The notes below the pieces were generated by a model, which saw only the letters and a list, made by a program, of their open reading frames with translations, did not search any database and had not been told where the DNA came from. A stretch of DNA of 64,000 nucleotides from Planctomycetia bacterium (GTDB taxonomy: Bacteria > Planctomycetota > Phycisphaerae > UBA1845 > UTPLA1). Below, one piece after another: positions 8,596 to 17,497 of the stretch (position 1 is its first letter; every line of letters starts with the position of its first letter). The translations under genes and the position numbers were made by a program. Where the stretch lies: contig JABTTW010000003.1 of assembly GCA_015075745.1 (NCBI GenBank), positions 235,594 to 299,593 of the forward strand, read 5' to 3'.

Positions 8596-9945
8596 TCATC
8601 TGCTGGACGCCTGCATGGCGATGTCACCCCGAAAGTGAGCACCCTTGAATTGAATCAGATTGGTCGCGGCATACGCCTTTGCCCGTGCGAGGTTGATTGT
8701 GTCGCCCAATGCCGTCACACCGAGGACACGGCCTCCGGATGTCACGACCTCGCCCTCCAAGTGTGTCGTCCCGCTGTGAAAGACCTGCACATCAGAGAGC
8801 GCCGCAGCTTCCTTGATCCCGGAAATGGCATCGCCTTTTTCATAGGTGCCGGGATATCCACCCGCCGCCATCACCACGCACACGGCGGCACGACGATTCC
8901 AACGGAGCTCGATCTGATCGAGCCGGCCATCCACGGTCGCCTCGATGGCCTCCAATAGATCGCTCTCCAACCGCATCAAGATGGGCTGGGTTTCAGGGTC
9001 ACCCAGTCGGCAGTTGAACTCCAGCACCTTGGGGCCGCCGGCGGTCATGATGATGCCGGCGTAGAGTACGCCGCGGTATTCGATGTCGTTTCGTCGCATG
9101 GCATCGACAATCGGCACCATGATGTCGCGCTCGATGAGGGACAAGTCCGACTCCGTCAGGTGGGTGGAGGGACTGAACGCGCCCATGCCGCCGGTGTTGG
9201 GGCCGGTGTCGCTCTCGCCGAGACGCTTATGATCCGAAGCGGATTCGAGCATGTAGATGTTGCTGCCGTCGACGAGGGCCAACACGCTGACTTCCGGCCC
9301 TTTTAGCAATTCCTCGATGACGATCCGATCGCCGGCCTCGCCCAACTCGCGGCGCACCATCAGCCGGTCGAGCGTCTCCATGGCTTCCTTGGGATCATGA
9401 TGAACAAAAACGCCTTTGCCCTTGGCCAGGCCGCTCGCCTTGACGACGATGCCTTCGTCTCGCGTCTCGACGTAGGTACGGGCCATGTCGATGCCGCGCT
9501 GGAACCAATCGCCGATGGGTTCGTCGGAGCTTTTTCCGGCCTGGCGGGCCTGAGCGAGTTCCTGTGAGGTCGGGCCGAAAATGCGCGCCTCGGCGGTGGG
9601 GATGCCTGACTCGCGCATGAGTTGTTTCGCGAAGGACTTGTCGCCTTCGAGTCTCGCCGCACTCGCTGTGGGGCCGAAGATGCGAAGCCCTGCCGCCTGG
9701 AATTTGTCGACGATGCCCGCGCAAAGCGGCTCCTCCGGTCCAACGATGGTCAGGTCGATAGAATTCTTCCTGGCAAAGGCGAGAAGGCCGGCAATATCGT
9801 CGGCGGGAATGGGCACATTTGTCGCCAGCGATTCGGTCCCCGCGTTGCCGGGTGCGCAGAAGAGCTGTGGTCGCCGTGGCGACTTCGAGAGTTTCCAACA
9901 GAGGGCGTGCTCACGACCCCCACCGCCGACGACAAGCAATTTCAT
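8596..9945 (-). CDS. purD: Phosphoribosylamine-glycine ligase
   Basis: A 449-residue ATP-grasp enzyme making GAR from phosphoribosylamine, glycine and ATP (purine step 2). The N-terminal MKLLVVGGGGREHALCWKL fixes the start; in-frame sequence upstream is not conserved-looking. The ATP-grasp core includes VVKASGLAKGKGVFV, GPEVSVLALVDG, TGPNTGGMGAFSP and FNCRLGDPETQP (metal and ATP ligands). About 25 residues longer than the usual ~425, with an insert near residues 130-150 (SSDEPIGDWFQRGIDMARTY). It precedes murD by 44 nt; the two may be cotranscribed. Confidence 0.95.
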   Translation of the reverse strand: MKLLVVGGGGREHALCWKLSKSPRRPQLFCAPGNAGTESLATNVPIPADDIAGLLAFARKNSIDLTIVGPEEPLCAGIVDKFQAAGLRIFGPTASAARLEGDKSFAKQLMRESGIPTAEARIFGPTSQELAQARQAGKSSDEPIGDWFQRGIDMARTYVETRDEGIVVKASGLAKGKGVFVHHDPKEAMETLDRLMVRRELGEAGDRIVIEELLKGPEVSVLALVDGSNIYMLESASDHKRLGESDTGPNTGGMGAFSPSTHLTESDLSLIERDIMVPIVDAMRRNDIEYRGVLYAGIIMTAGGPKVLEFNCRLGDPETQPILMRLESDLLEAIEATVDGRLDQIELRWNRRAAVCVVMAAGGYPGTYEKGDAISGIKEAAALSDVQVFHSGTTHLEGEVVTSGGRVLGVTALGDTINLARAKAYAATNLIQFKGAHFRGDIAMQASSR

Positions 9946-10102
9946 ATCGATTCGCCTACAGTCATGGCCACAACCTCCGCTCCGTCCTCTTTTCGCCTTG
10001 CAAACTCGATGACGAGACAAACGAACCAGCGCCGCGTTAAGGCGTCGTCATCTGCGCCCAGTATGCATGACTTGAGAGCCCTACGCCAGCGGCCCGTCGG
10101 GC

Positions 10103-10131
10103 TTGACCTTGGCCGACGTAACCCCTATAAA
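10103..10131 (+). promoter_or_regulatory. Sigma70-type promoter of the tRNA gene
   Basis: A -35 box TTGACC (10103-10108) and a -10 box TATAAA (10126-10131) are separated by exactly 17 bases. The mature tRNA begins 24 bases after the -10 box. Confidence 0.7.
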
Positions 10132-10154
10132 AATGGTGCGTTAGGAACCCCCAC

Positions 10155-10227
10155 AGCGGCGTAGCTCAGTTGGTAGAGCAAGGGATTCATAAGCCCTGGG
10201 TCGCCGGTTCAAGTCCGGCCGCCGCTA
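10155..10227 (+). tRNA. tRNA-Met (anticodon CAU)
   Basis: A 73-nt cloverleaf. The acceptor stem AGCGGCG pairs perfectly with CGCCGCT, discriminator A. D-stem GCTC/GAGC; anticodon loop TTCATAA with CAT at 10188-10190; T-arm GCCGG-TTCAAGT-CCGGC. The last anticodon-stem pair is an A-G mismatch. CCA is not encoded. The loop and stem fit elongator tRNA-Met better than a lysidine-modified tRNA-Ile2, but that is not certain by eye. It lacks the three G-C pairs expected of an initiator. Confidence 0.92.
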
Positions 10228-10273
10228 GTCTTCTCAATCGGGCAAATTCCAAGACATGGTCATGGGTGAGGAT

Positions 10274-11425
10274 TTACGCCCGGGCCACGAGGACGGGGGC
10301 AAACTCGACATTTGGCATCCCCATGCGCCTGAGCCAGCGAAAGTGCGAGGCCACGCCGGCGCGAAAAGTCCTGTTTGACTTATAGGTCAGCCCGAACTCA
10401 GCGCACAGCTCCTCGACAACCTTAGCCAGCGCCGGATAGTGGATGTGGCATATCTGAGGAAAGAGGTGGTGCTCGATCTGATAATTCAGCCCGCCGACGA
10501 GCCATGCGAGCGGCCGATTGCGCGGCGCAAAATCCACGGTCGTCGCGATCTGGTGCACGGCCCAATTGGACTCGATTCGCCCGGTGTCGGGACACGGCTG
10601 TGGAAAGGCGGCTTCCTCGACGCAGTGTGCCATCTGAAAGACGACGCTCAGGGTCACGCCCTGCACCCATGAGGCAATGCCGTAGATCGCCAGAACGCAC
10701 CACCACGGATGCAGCAGCATGGGCACACCGAACGCAAGTGAGAAGAAGAGGGTCTTGCCTCCGAGGAAGGTCACCAGGTCCCAATTGCGCGGCCTTGGAA
10801 AGCGGTAGCTGCCGATTCGCCCGACGATGACGTCGCGGAAATCATCATAAAGGTGCCACTTGACCGGCAAAAACCCATAGAGCGCCCAGAGATAAAAGTG
10901 CTGCACGCGGTGCAGCTTCAATCGCCTCTGGTGAGGTGACAAACGCCCGAGCAGGCCGACGTCGATGTCATCGTCGTGTCCCGCGACGTTTGTGTAGCTG
11001 TGGTGAATCGTGTTGTGCTTTCGCGCCCAGACGTATGAACTGCCGCCCAGCATGTCCAATGTCATGGACGCCAGTTTGTTGATCCATCGGTGCTCCGAAT
11101 AGGCGCCGTGATTGCCGTCGTGCTGAATACTGAAGCCGACCGCGGCGACGGCCAGTCCCAGGGACACCGCCAAGGGAACGGCGAGCCACCACGTGAAATG
11201 GGCAAAGAGCAGCAGGCCGAACGACAGCGCGAGCCAGGCAAGGATCGCAGCCGTCTTCAGGTACATTCGCGGACAGTCTCGTCGGTTGAGCCCTGTCTTT
11301 TCGAAGTAGCGGTCGACGCGTCGCTTCAATTCTGGTTGAAACTCGCTACGCGGGCCGAACTTCAGAGGGCTATGCGCAATCCTGGAAGGATGTAATCCAA
11401 TCTGCGCGTCGCAATCATCAGACAT
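10274..11425 (-). CDS. Membrane fatty acid desaturase (acyl-lipid / acyl-CoA type)
   Basis: A 383-residue di-iron membrane desaturase. All three histidine boxes are present: HDGNH, HNTIHH and QIEHH (NYQIEHHLFPQICHIHYP). The last has the Q-x-x-H-H form typical of front-end and linoleoyl-CoA desaturase-like enzymes. Four to six hydrophobic segments surround them, starting with AAILAWLALSFGLLLFAHF. No fused cytochrome b5 domain is present, so electrons must come from a separate donor. It introduces a cis double bond into a membrane fatty acyl chain; regiospecificity cannot be read. Single gene, divergent from the SGNH/TPR gene. Confidence 0.9.
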   Translation of the reverse strand: MSDDCDAQIGLHPSRIAHSPLKFGPRSEFQPELKRRVDRYFEKTGLNRRDCPRMYLKTAAILAWLALSFGLLLFAHFTWWLAVPLAVSLGLAVAAVGFSIQHDGNHGAYSEHRWINKLASMTLDMLGGSSYVWARKHNTIHHSYTNVAGHDDDIDVGLLGRLSPHQRRLKLHRVQHFYLWALYGFLPVKWHLYDDFRDVIVGRIGSYRFPRPRNWDLVTFLGGKTLFFSLAFGVPMLLHPWWCVLAIYGIASWVQGVTLSVVFQMAHCVEEAAFPQPCPDTGRIESNWAVHQIATTVDFAPRNRPLAWLVGGLNYQIEHHLFPQICHIHYPALAKVVEELCAEFGLTYKSNRTFRAGVASHFRWLRRMGMPNVEFAPVLVARA

Positions 11426-11911
11426 GTTTCATCCATTCCCCAGGCGAGCGGCTGCGCGATCGGCCATGAAAATCTCAGTTTCCCGACGGCGTCGCGTCAC
11501 TTATGCGATTCCGAGGAGCCGGCCAACGATGCTCGGGCCGGGGATTGTAGCCGAGAAGCATCAATCGCATAGGGTGGAATCGAACCAAGAAGAGAAACCC
11601 CCATAATTTGGACCTGGAACGTGTCTTTTTAGTTATTGAAAGGCAAGTTGGTACTCGGCGAAATGTTTCACTCAAAGTGAGACCTTTCAATTCCCTCGGG
11701 GCCAGATATCCCTAGGCGCTGTGCGGCCGAACCGATTGGTAATGGACGCGCCATCGCCCAAAGGGGGTCTTCACCTCATTGAGTACTTAGAAGGTATTGA
11801 CATTCAGCAGCTCATATTTCTGCGCACGCATTTACGTTAGAATGATCTTCGGTCGAGGCAGGCGGCTTGCTCCTGCCGGAAACTTGGCTATTTCCGCACC
11901 GATGTCGTGGC
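11426..11911. other. Divergent intergenic region, nothing assignable
   Basis: About 490 bases between the desaturase start and the SGNH/TPR gene. A TTGACA occurs at 11797-11802 but no matching -10 box at a normal distance was found. No RNA, repeat or coding sequence was recognised. Confidence 0.5.
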
Positions 11912-14005
11912 ATGGCTCCATCGCCCGCAATCCCCGAATCCTCGCCCGCGCCGGCCCGGCGGCTTCCCATCTGGAAAAAGGCGGGCCTCGGTCTCACTGT
12001 GCTTGCGATCTTTCTCGCCTTGCTCGAGGGCGTCCTCGCCCTTTGTGGTTTCACGCCTGACGCCGCCGATCGCGATCCCTTCGTCGGCTTCAGCGCCACC
12101 AGCCCGCACTTCATCCCTGTCGCTGATCCATTGGGCCATCGGTTCATTGAGACCGCCCCCGCTCGCCTCAAGCACTTCAATATCCAGCGCTTTCCCGCCG
12201 ACAAACCCGCAAACGCCTTCCGGATCATCTCCCTGGGCGGCTCGACCACCTACGGTCGTCCGTTCTTCGACGATTCATCTTTCTCCGGCTGGCTCAGATC
12301 GATTCTTGCCGCCGCGAGCTCTTCGACAGTTTATGAAGTGATCAATGCCGGCGGCATCAGCTATGGCAGCTACCGCGTCGCCAATGTCATGAGCGAATTG
12401 TGCGTCTATTCTCCCGATCTTTTTATCATCTACGTCGGCCACAACGAGTTCCTCGAACGGCGAACGTACTCCGACATTCTCAACGTTCCGCCGATTCTCA
12501 GAGACCTTGCAGCCGCTCTCCGTAGAACCCACATCGGCGCCGCCGCGGACCAGCTCGTCGCCCGGCTCAAACCGGCTTCCGGGGCCCAGAACGTGCTTGC
12601 CGACGATGTCGAAGGCATCCCCATCAATGTGGTTGGTCCTTCGGCCTATCACCGCGACGACGCGAACGCCGCTGGCGTCCTCGCCCACTTCCAATTCACC
12701 TTGAACCGTTTCGTCGATATGGCTGAATCAGTTTCTGCTCGGATCGTTTTCGTGGTTCCAGCGTCCAACCTTCGCGACTTCGCCCCCTTCAAGAGCGAAA
12801 ACGATCCCCGCATTTCGCCGGAGAATTTGGCCCGCTGGAAGGACGCTTACGCGCGAGGCGTCACCGCGATGCGGCTCGGCAATTATGACGAGGCGCTAGA
12901 ACTACTTCGCAACGCCGAGTCGCTCGACCCACGCCACGCCGACACCCTCTTTCAGCTTGCCCGGACTCTCACAAAAAAGGGGCTCTACGCAGAGGCGCTG
13001 GCTCGCTACGTCGCCGCCCGCGACGAAGACATCTGTCCCCTCCGCGCCTCCTCCAAGATCCAGCAGATCGTCCGCACCGTCGCCGCCGAGCGAAGTGTTC
13101 CACTCGTTGACTTTGACAATCTCCTCCGCGAGTCGTCACCACACGGTCTTCCAGGGGCCGATTTCTTCGTCGATCACGTCCACCCCAACCTGAAGGCCAA
13201 TCGCCTTCTCGCCATCGAAATCGCCCGCGTACTCACCGAGGAATCAATCGTCGCTCTGCCCGTCGATTGGCGCACGTCTGTCCTTCCCCGGGCCGAGCAG
13301 TCCGTCAACGCCGCCATCGATCCCAGGCGTCATGCCGGTGAGCTGCGGACCCTTTCCCGGATGCTCGACTGGCTCGGCCGGCCTGATCAAGCGATCGCCC
13401 GCGCCATGGAGGCCATCGATCTCGATCCGTCCAGCGCTGAGACCCTGGCCTGGCTCGGGGAGCTGCAGTGCCGTCGGGGTGACGCTTACACTGCCGCCGA
13501 TTCGCTTCGCCGGGCCGTCGCTATCAACCCGGACTCGGATGTCTTCCACTGTCAGTTGGCCGCCGCCCTTTCTCTTGCCGGCCGCGATGACGATGCGAAG
13601 GTGCACCTCGCAAAGAGCCTCGCGCTGAACCCAACGAACGCCGACGCCCACGCCGCCCTGGGAATGCTCCTGGCCCGCCGCGACGATCCTGACGCCGCAA
13701 CCGTCCACCTCGAGAAGGCCCTCGCCCTTCGCCCCGCCGACCCCCTATTCCACGAACAATTCGCCCTCCTCCTCGAATCCCGGGGCCGCCTCGATGAGGC
13801 TCTCTCGCATTTTCGCGAGGCCGTCCGCATTAATCCTGGCCAGCTCGGCGCGCGCCGCGGGCTCGCTCGAATCCATGAAATCAAGGGTGAGTTTGGAGAT
13901 GCGATCCGCGAACTCGAGCGGGTCCATGAACTCGACCCGTTCGCGGAAGATGTGAGTGAGAAACTAGGCGTGCTTAAAGAACTAAGGGGAGGCCATTCAG
14001 ACTAA
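11912..14005 (+). CDS. Membrane-anchored SGNH-like protein with internal and C-terminal TPR repeats
   Basis: About 697 residues from ATG; a TTG 45 bases upstream is also possible. One membrane helix (GLGLTVLAIFLALLEGVLAL) is followed by a secreted or periplasmic part. SGNH-hydrolase blocks can be followed: ISLGGSTTYG (block I, Ser), NAGGISYGSY (II), IYVGHNEFLE (III, Gly/Asn) and DHVHPNLKAN (V, Asp-x-x-His). A TPR pair (NYDEALELLRNAESLDP, LYAEALARY) is inserted between blocks III and V, and four or more TPRs (residues ~450-690) follow block V. Possible roles are an acyl or acetyl esterase, or a transferase acting on surface polymers. The order of elements is the evidence; no exact family is known to me. 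Confidence 0.72.
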   Translation: MAPSPAIPESSPAPARRLPIWKKAGLGLTVLAIFLALLEGVLALCGFTPDAADRDPFVGFSATSPHFIPVADPLGHRFIETAPARLKHFNIQRFPADKPANAFRIISLGGSTTYGRPFFDDSSFSGWLRSILAAASSSTVYEVINAGGISYGSYRVANVMSELCVYSPDLFIIYVGHNEFLERRTYSDILNVPPILRDLAAALRRTHIGAAADQLVARLKPASGAQNVLADDVEGIPINVVGPSAYHRDDANAAGVLAHFQFTLNRFVDMAESVSARIVFVVPASNLRDFAPFKSENDPRISPENLARWKDAYARGVTAMRLGNYDEALELLRNAESLDPRHADTLFQLARTLTKKGLYAEALARYVAARDEDICPLRASSKIQQIVRTVAAERSVPLVDFDNLLRESSPHGLPGADFFVDHVHPNLKANRLLAIEIARVLTEESIVALPVDWRTSVLPRAEQSVNAAIDPRRHAGELRTLSRMLDWLGRPDQAIARAMEAIDLDPSSAETLAWLGELQCRRGDAYTAADSLRRAVAINPDSDVFHCQLAAALSLAGRDDDAKVHLAKSLALNPTNADAHAALGMLLARRDDPDAATVHLEKALALRPADPLFHEQFALLLESRGRLDEALSHFREAVRINPGQLGARRGLARIHEIKGEFGDAIRELERVHELDPFAEDVSEKLGVLKELRGGHSD

Positions 14006-14110
14006 TGTCCGGCCTATCCGATTGAAAGAGAGCATCAAAGGCATCATCCTGAAGTGACGAGCGCGTCGGACCTCACCCGGCGACTTAGGACGATCCAGCT
14101 TCGTGAGTAT

Positions 14111-14631
14111 TCAAGGCGTCGCCAGTAGTAGCGCTTCGATAAAGGCCGTCAGATCGACGAGCCCGATTGTCTTGTCGCCGTCGAAGCCACCGCGGCGGAT
14201 CAGGTCAGCGCGATGTTTGGGGATGCAATGAGCCATGCGGTGCAGACATCGGTGCTTCCGCGAACCAGACGCCCGACCGCCCTCGGATTGGCGTGAGCCG
14301 CCGTTCCGGCCAAGCACGCCGGATCGAGCTATCCGCATGAAGGGCCACATGGCGGCCGTTCGCAGATGACCCGGGTGAGAAAGGCGCATGAATCATTCCA
14401 GAAGTCCACGCAACAGTACGGCGCGAGCCGGCGCACGGCTGCGCAGCAGACTGGGTCCTCACATCCCGGCGCCACACGACCGAGAAAACAATCTCCCTCG
14501 GCGGGACAGTTGGTCCCAGGCGTTCCTGCACTTGGAGTCGGGCCCTCATCGGCAGCTACATCTGCACTGATTGGGGTGGATAAGAGCATCGGCAACACAA
14601 GCCAACCACTGCCCGTGGTGCTTCCCAGCAC
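14111..14631 (-). pseudogene. Broken Cys-rich / trypsin-like / dockerin protease (paralogue of 22154-23329)
   Basis: Reading leftwards from ATG at 14631: a signal peptide, then the Cys-rich module (NCPAEGDCFLGRVAPGCEDP ... VICERPPCGPSCG) ending at an in-frame TAG at 14329-14331. The same frame continues as LDPACLAGTAAHANPRAVGR and DVCTAWLIASPNIALT. These match GCMAGTAQHASRRPVGRL and FCTAWLIAAPNLVLT just before the catalytic His of the intact protease. A TGA follows, and the next bases in another frame encode a dockerin end (FDGDKTIGLVDLTAFIEALL). So a nonsense codon and a deletion of nearly the whole protease domain have destroyed the gene. Confidence 0.82.
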
Positions 14632-14781
14632 CTTGCCAGGTTCCGAATAACAGTTACCGCTCCATGACGGCAGCTTAGGTCGTGCCTAGAACCGGGTGCA
14701 CTGCTTGTAAATCATGTGCGGGAGTCGTAAAATCCCAAGTATCAGTGCAGCCAGCGAGTTGTCCTCTCGGGTACAAGGGCC

Positions 14782-15273
14782 ATGCCGCAGCCTGCGAAAA
14801 CATCGCGTACCGTTCTGCTTGCCGTCCTTTGCGACGGTGTAGCGGCGTTTGTCGTCTATTTAGCCGCCGATGTCCTCCGCAGTTTCCTCTACATGCGCAC
14901 CGCGTGGCCCGAACACGTCGAAGGCCAGGGCAGTATGTTCACCATGCACCTCACCGTTGCCGCCCTCCTGGCCGTCGCCTGGCCGGTGCTGCTGGCGTGG
15001 CACCGTTGGTACCGCCCCATTGAAATGCCCCGCTCGTGGATCCTGTCTCGAATGCTCTTCGCCACGTTTCTTGCCGCCATGTTTATCGGCGCCGCCTCGC
15101 TCCTTTATGAGCGCGACGTCTACCCTCGCGCCCAAATTGTCTTCGTGGCCGTCTTGCTTCCACTGGTGACGCTCGCCGTCCGCCGCTTCACCGCCCCGCG
15201 ATTCATCCGCAAGCAGATCCGCGGTAAAACCCCGCCGACCGTCCGGCCGCCCGTTCAACTGGTTCACCGGTGA
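14782..15273 (+). CDS. Small four-helix membrane protein resembling the N-terminal domain of polyprenyl glycosylphosphotransferases (paralogue 1)
   Basis: 163 residues with about four transmembrane helices. The block TAWPEHVEGQGSMFTMHL, the turn AWHRWYRPIEMPRS between helices 2 and 3, and YPRAQIVFVAVLLPLVTLAV recall the membrane domain that precedes the catalytic part in WcaJ/ExoY-type enzymes (the ...GLYR... loop followed by ...R.Q....). The catalytic C-terminal domain is absent. It is paralogous to the next gene, whose start lies 22 nt after this stop. Function unknown; it may be a membrane partner for a sugar transferase lacking this domain. Confidence 0.55.
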   Translation: MPQPAKTSRTVLLAVLCDGVAAFVVYLAADVLRSFLYMRTAWPEHVEGQGSMFTMHLTVAALLAVAWPVLLAWHRWYRPIEMPRSWILSRMLFATFLAAMFIGAASLLYERDVYPRAQIVFVAVLLPLVTLAVRRFTAPRFIRKQIRGKTPPTVRPPVQLVHR

Positions 15274-15295
15274 CCCCGTGGCTCAGGAGCGCTCC

Positions 15296-15907
15296 ATGAC
15301 CCGACAAGTCGCCGATTTCGTCAAGTCCGTCGCCTTGTTCGTCGTGTACGCCGTCTTCCTGCTGATCTCGTCCATCTTCGTCCTTATCGTCTTCATAGGC
15401 GAGCAGTTTCTTCCCCCCCGCTCTGATCACCACGCCGACCGATACGCCGGCTGGATGCCCGGCCGCGCCGGAATGATCGCCATGGATGTTGCCGCCATCA
15501 TCCTTGCCTACCTCGCCGCCGACTATGCCCGCTGCGCCTTTTACATGCACACCGCCTGGCCCGAGCAGGTCGAAGGCTACGGCAGCACCCTGGGCATCCA
15601 CCTCCGGATGCTTGCCGCTGTCGTCGTCGTCTGGCCTATCGTTCTCTCCGTCGTCGGCTGGTACCGGCCCGCCCGCCGCTCGCACTCCTGGCGCATCCGG
15701 CGAACTCTTTCGTCGATGCTCATCGTTGGCCTCACCATGTCGGCGGTCGCCCTCATCATTCAGCGCAGCCTCTTCCCGCGCGCCCAGATTGCTTTCGTGC
15801 TGATCGCCCTCCCCTTCGCCACCGCGCTTGTCCGCTCACTTACCCTTGCCGTCGGCCAACTCATCCGCCTGCAGACCGCCCGCAGTCGCTCCGTCGATTG
15901 GGTATGA
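15296..15907 (+). CDS. Membrane protein, paralogue 2 of the preceding gene
   Basis: About 203 residues. ATG at 15296 is chosen because AGGAG lies six bases upstream; an in-frame GTG is at 15278. An extra N-terminal helix (VALFVVYAVFLLISSIFVLIV shortened: VYAVFLLISSIFVLIVF) precedes the shared unit: AAIILAYLAADYARCAFYMH, TAWPEQVEGYGSTLGIHL, VGWYRPARRSHSW and FPRAQIAFVLIALPFATALV. The homology with 14782-15273 runs along the whole shorter protein. As there, this looks like the membrane half of a polyprenyl glycosylphosphotransferase without the enzyme. Convergent with the FG-GAP gene, only 15 nt away. Confidence 0.55.
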   Translation: MTRQVADFVKSVALFVVYAVFLLISSIFVLIVFIGEQFLPPRSDHHADRYAGWMPGRAGMIAMDVAAIILAYLAADYARCAFYMHTAWPEQVEGYGSTLGIHLRMLAAVVVVWPIVLSVVGWYRPARRSHSWRIRRTLSSMLIVGLTMSAVALIIQRSLFPRAQIAFVLIALPFATALVRSLTLAVGQLIRLQTARSRSVDWV

Positions 15908-15922
15908 CGGCTCCCGCCGTCG

Positions 15923-17479
15923 TCAGTTTCCCATCAGCGCTGCCGTGTACCCCTGCACGTCCCGGCCGTCGATCAGCCCGTCATAGGTGAAGTCCGACTT
16001 GCAACGATCGACCGGATTCAGATTTGTTCCAAGGAGCACCGTCGCGAACGTTGGGATGCCGATCAGCGCCTGGCATCCGTCCGGCACGCTGTCCGTATCA
16101 CAATCCCGGCACTTCCAGTCATTCGCGCAAAGTGCGATTTCGCAGACGTCGCCCGTGAAATCGCCGTCGCAGTCGGCCTGGTCGGGGTTGGCGATCGCTA
16201 CGCAGTTGTCGCAGGGGTCGCCCCAGCCGTCTGCGTCGGTATCCTCGCTCCCCTGCTCGATCGCATACGCCGTACCCGCGGACGTCTGCCCATTGGGGCT
16301 GTCGAGATACGCCCCTACGGCGCAAGTCAGCCCGCTGATCGCTACCGAAGCTCCAAACAGCATCTCGCTCGCGGGCGTCGTCGGCGTGAGTTGTTCCGTT
16401 TGGGTCCACTTGCTTCCCAACCGGCGAAAGACGCACGCCGAACCTCCGTTTACTTCGGGAGTGTCGTCGAGATACGCCCCGACAATCGCATGCTCTGCGC
16501 TCACCCCCACGGCGTAGCCGAATTCGTCCCCGGCCACAGCATCTAACGCCGTAAGCTTTGCCTGCTGGAGCCATACTCCCGCGCTCCGCACAAAGATGTA
16601 GGCCGCGCCGGTATTTTCCCCGCCGGCGTCATGCTCCTTCGCCCCAGCGATGATCGTGTCCCCGCTGATCCCCACCGAATGCCCGAATAAGTCTCCCGCC
16701 GCCGCGTCATCCGCCGTCAGCTTGGCCTGTTCGCTCCAGACATTTCCCGCTCGTGTAAAGACGTAAGCTGCTCCTGCGTTTTCGTCGATTTCGGTTTCAA
16801 ACGGCGCCCCTAATACCGCCGTATCTCCCGAGAGTGAGCACGACCAGCCCAGTTGATCATCCGCGCCGGCGTCCGAGGCCGTCAGCTTTCCCTGCTGCGC
16901 CCACGACGTACCATTTCGAACAAACACGTACCCTGCCCCCGCGCTGGCCGCCATGCCCCCGTGATTCCGCGCCCCGATCAGCGCGCTGTCGCCGTCCACC
17001 GCCACCGAAATGCCGAAGCTGTCGAACGCCGCCCCATCCGCCGGGTGCAACTTCAACTGCTCAATCCATACTCCGTTGTCGAGGACGTATACATAAGCAG
17101 AACCGCGGTCCGTTCCCCCGTCATCGTCGAAGGGTGCGCCAACGACAATCGTCTCACCGCTGATCGCTACGCTGTACCCGAAGAAGTCGCCCGCCGCGCC
17201 GTCGCCCGGCGAGATCTTGGCCGTCTGTGTCCAGCCGCCTTTTCCCCGCGAAAAGACATACGCCGACCCGGACAAGACCCCCGCCGGCTCGTCACCAATG
17301 GCCCCGGTGACCAGTGTGTCGCCGCCGACCGCCACCGACCAGCCCAGCCAGTCGTCCGTCGCCCCATCACCGGCCGCCAGCCGTGTGCTCGACGGCAACT
17401 GGCATTCCCCACCAACCACGCGTCCACCGCCGGTCAGCATCTGAGCGATCAACAGCGCCAAAATGATTCTGCGATTCAT
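15923..17479 (-). CDS. Secreted FG-GAP repeat (beta-propeller) protein with dockerin-like tail
   Basis: About 518 residues; ATG at 17479 is preferred (GGGGA nine bases upstream) over a GTG 15 bases earlier. Signal peptide (RRIILALLIAQMLTGGGRVVG), then seven FG-GAP-type repeats of about 50 residues: each has a variant of AGDxFGxSVAISGDTxxVGA and GSAYVF. The tail has a calcium-loop stretch (DTDADGWGDPCDNC, DCDGDFTGDVC) and a final dockerin-like half (DFTYDGLIDGRDVQGYTAAL). An integrin-alpha-like seven-bladed propeller on the cell surface, probably for adhesion or calcium-dependent binding. It shares its dockerin module with the esterase at 2-769 and the protease at 22154. Confidence 0.88.
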   Translation of the reverse strand: MNRRIILALLIAQMLTGGGRVVGGECQLPSSTRLAAGDGATDDWLGWSVAVGGDTLVTGAIGDEPAGVLSGSAYVFSRGKGGWTQTAKISPGDGAAGDFFGYSVAISGETIVVGAPFDDDGGTDRGSAYVYVLDNGVWIEQLKLHPADGAAFDSFGISVAVDGDSALIGARNHGGMAASAGAGYVFVRNGTSWAQQGKLTASDAGADDQLGWSCSLSGDTAVLGAPFETEIDENAGAAYVFTRAGNVWSEQAKLTADDAAAGDLFGHSVGISGDTIIAGAKEHDAGGENTGAAYIFVRSAGVWLQQAKLTALDAVAGDEFGYAVGVSAEHAIVGAYLDDTPEVNGGSACVFRRLGSKWTQTEQLTPTTPASEMLFGASVAISGLTCAVGAYLDSPNGQTSAGTAYAIEQGSEDTDADGWGDPCDNCVAIANPDQADCDGDFTGDVCEIALCANDWKCRDCDTDSVPDGCQALIGIPTFATVLLGTNLNPVDRCKSDFTYDGLIDGRDVQGYTAALMGN

Positions 17480-17497
17480 TTGCGATATCCCCACGGA

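Noticed and set aside
10155..10227. Initiator tRNA-fMet
   Set aside because: The anticodon stem lacks the three consecutive G-C pairs and the acceptor starts with a paired A-T, unlike an initiator.
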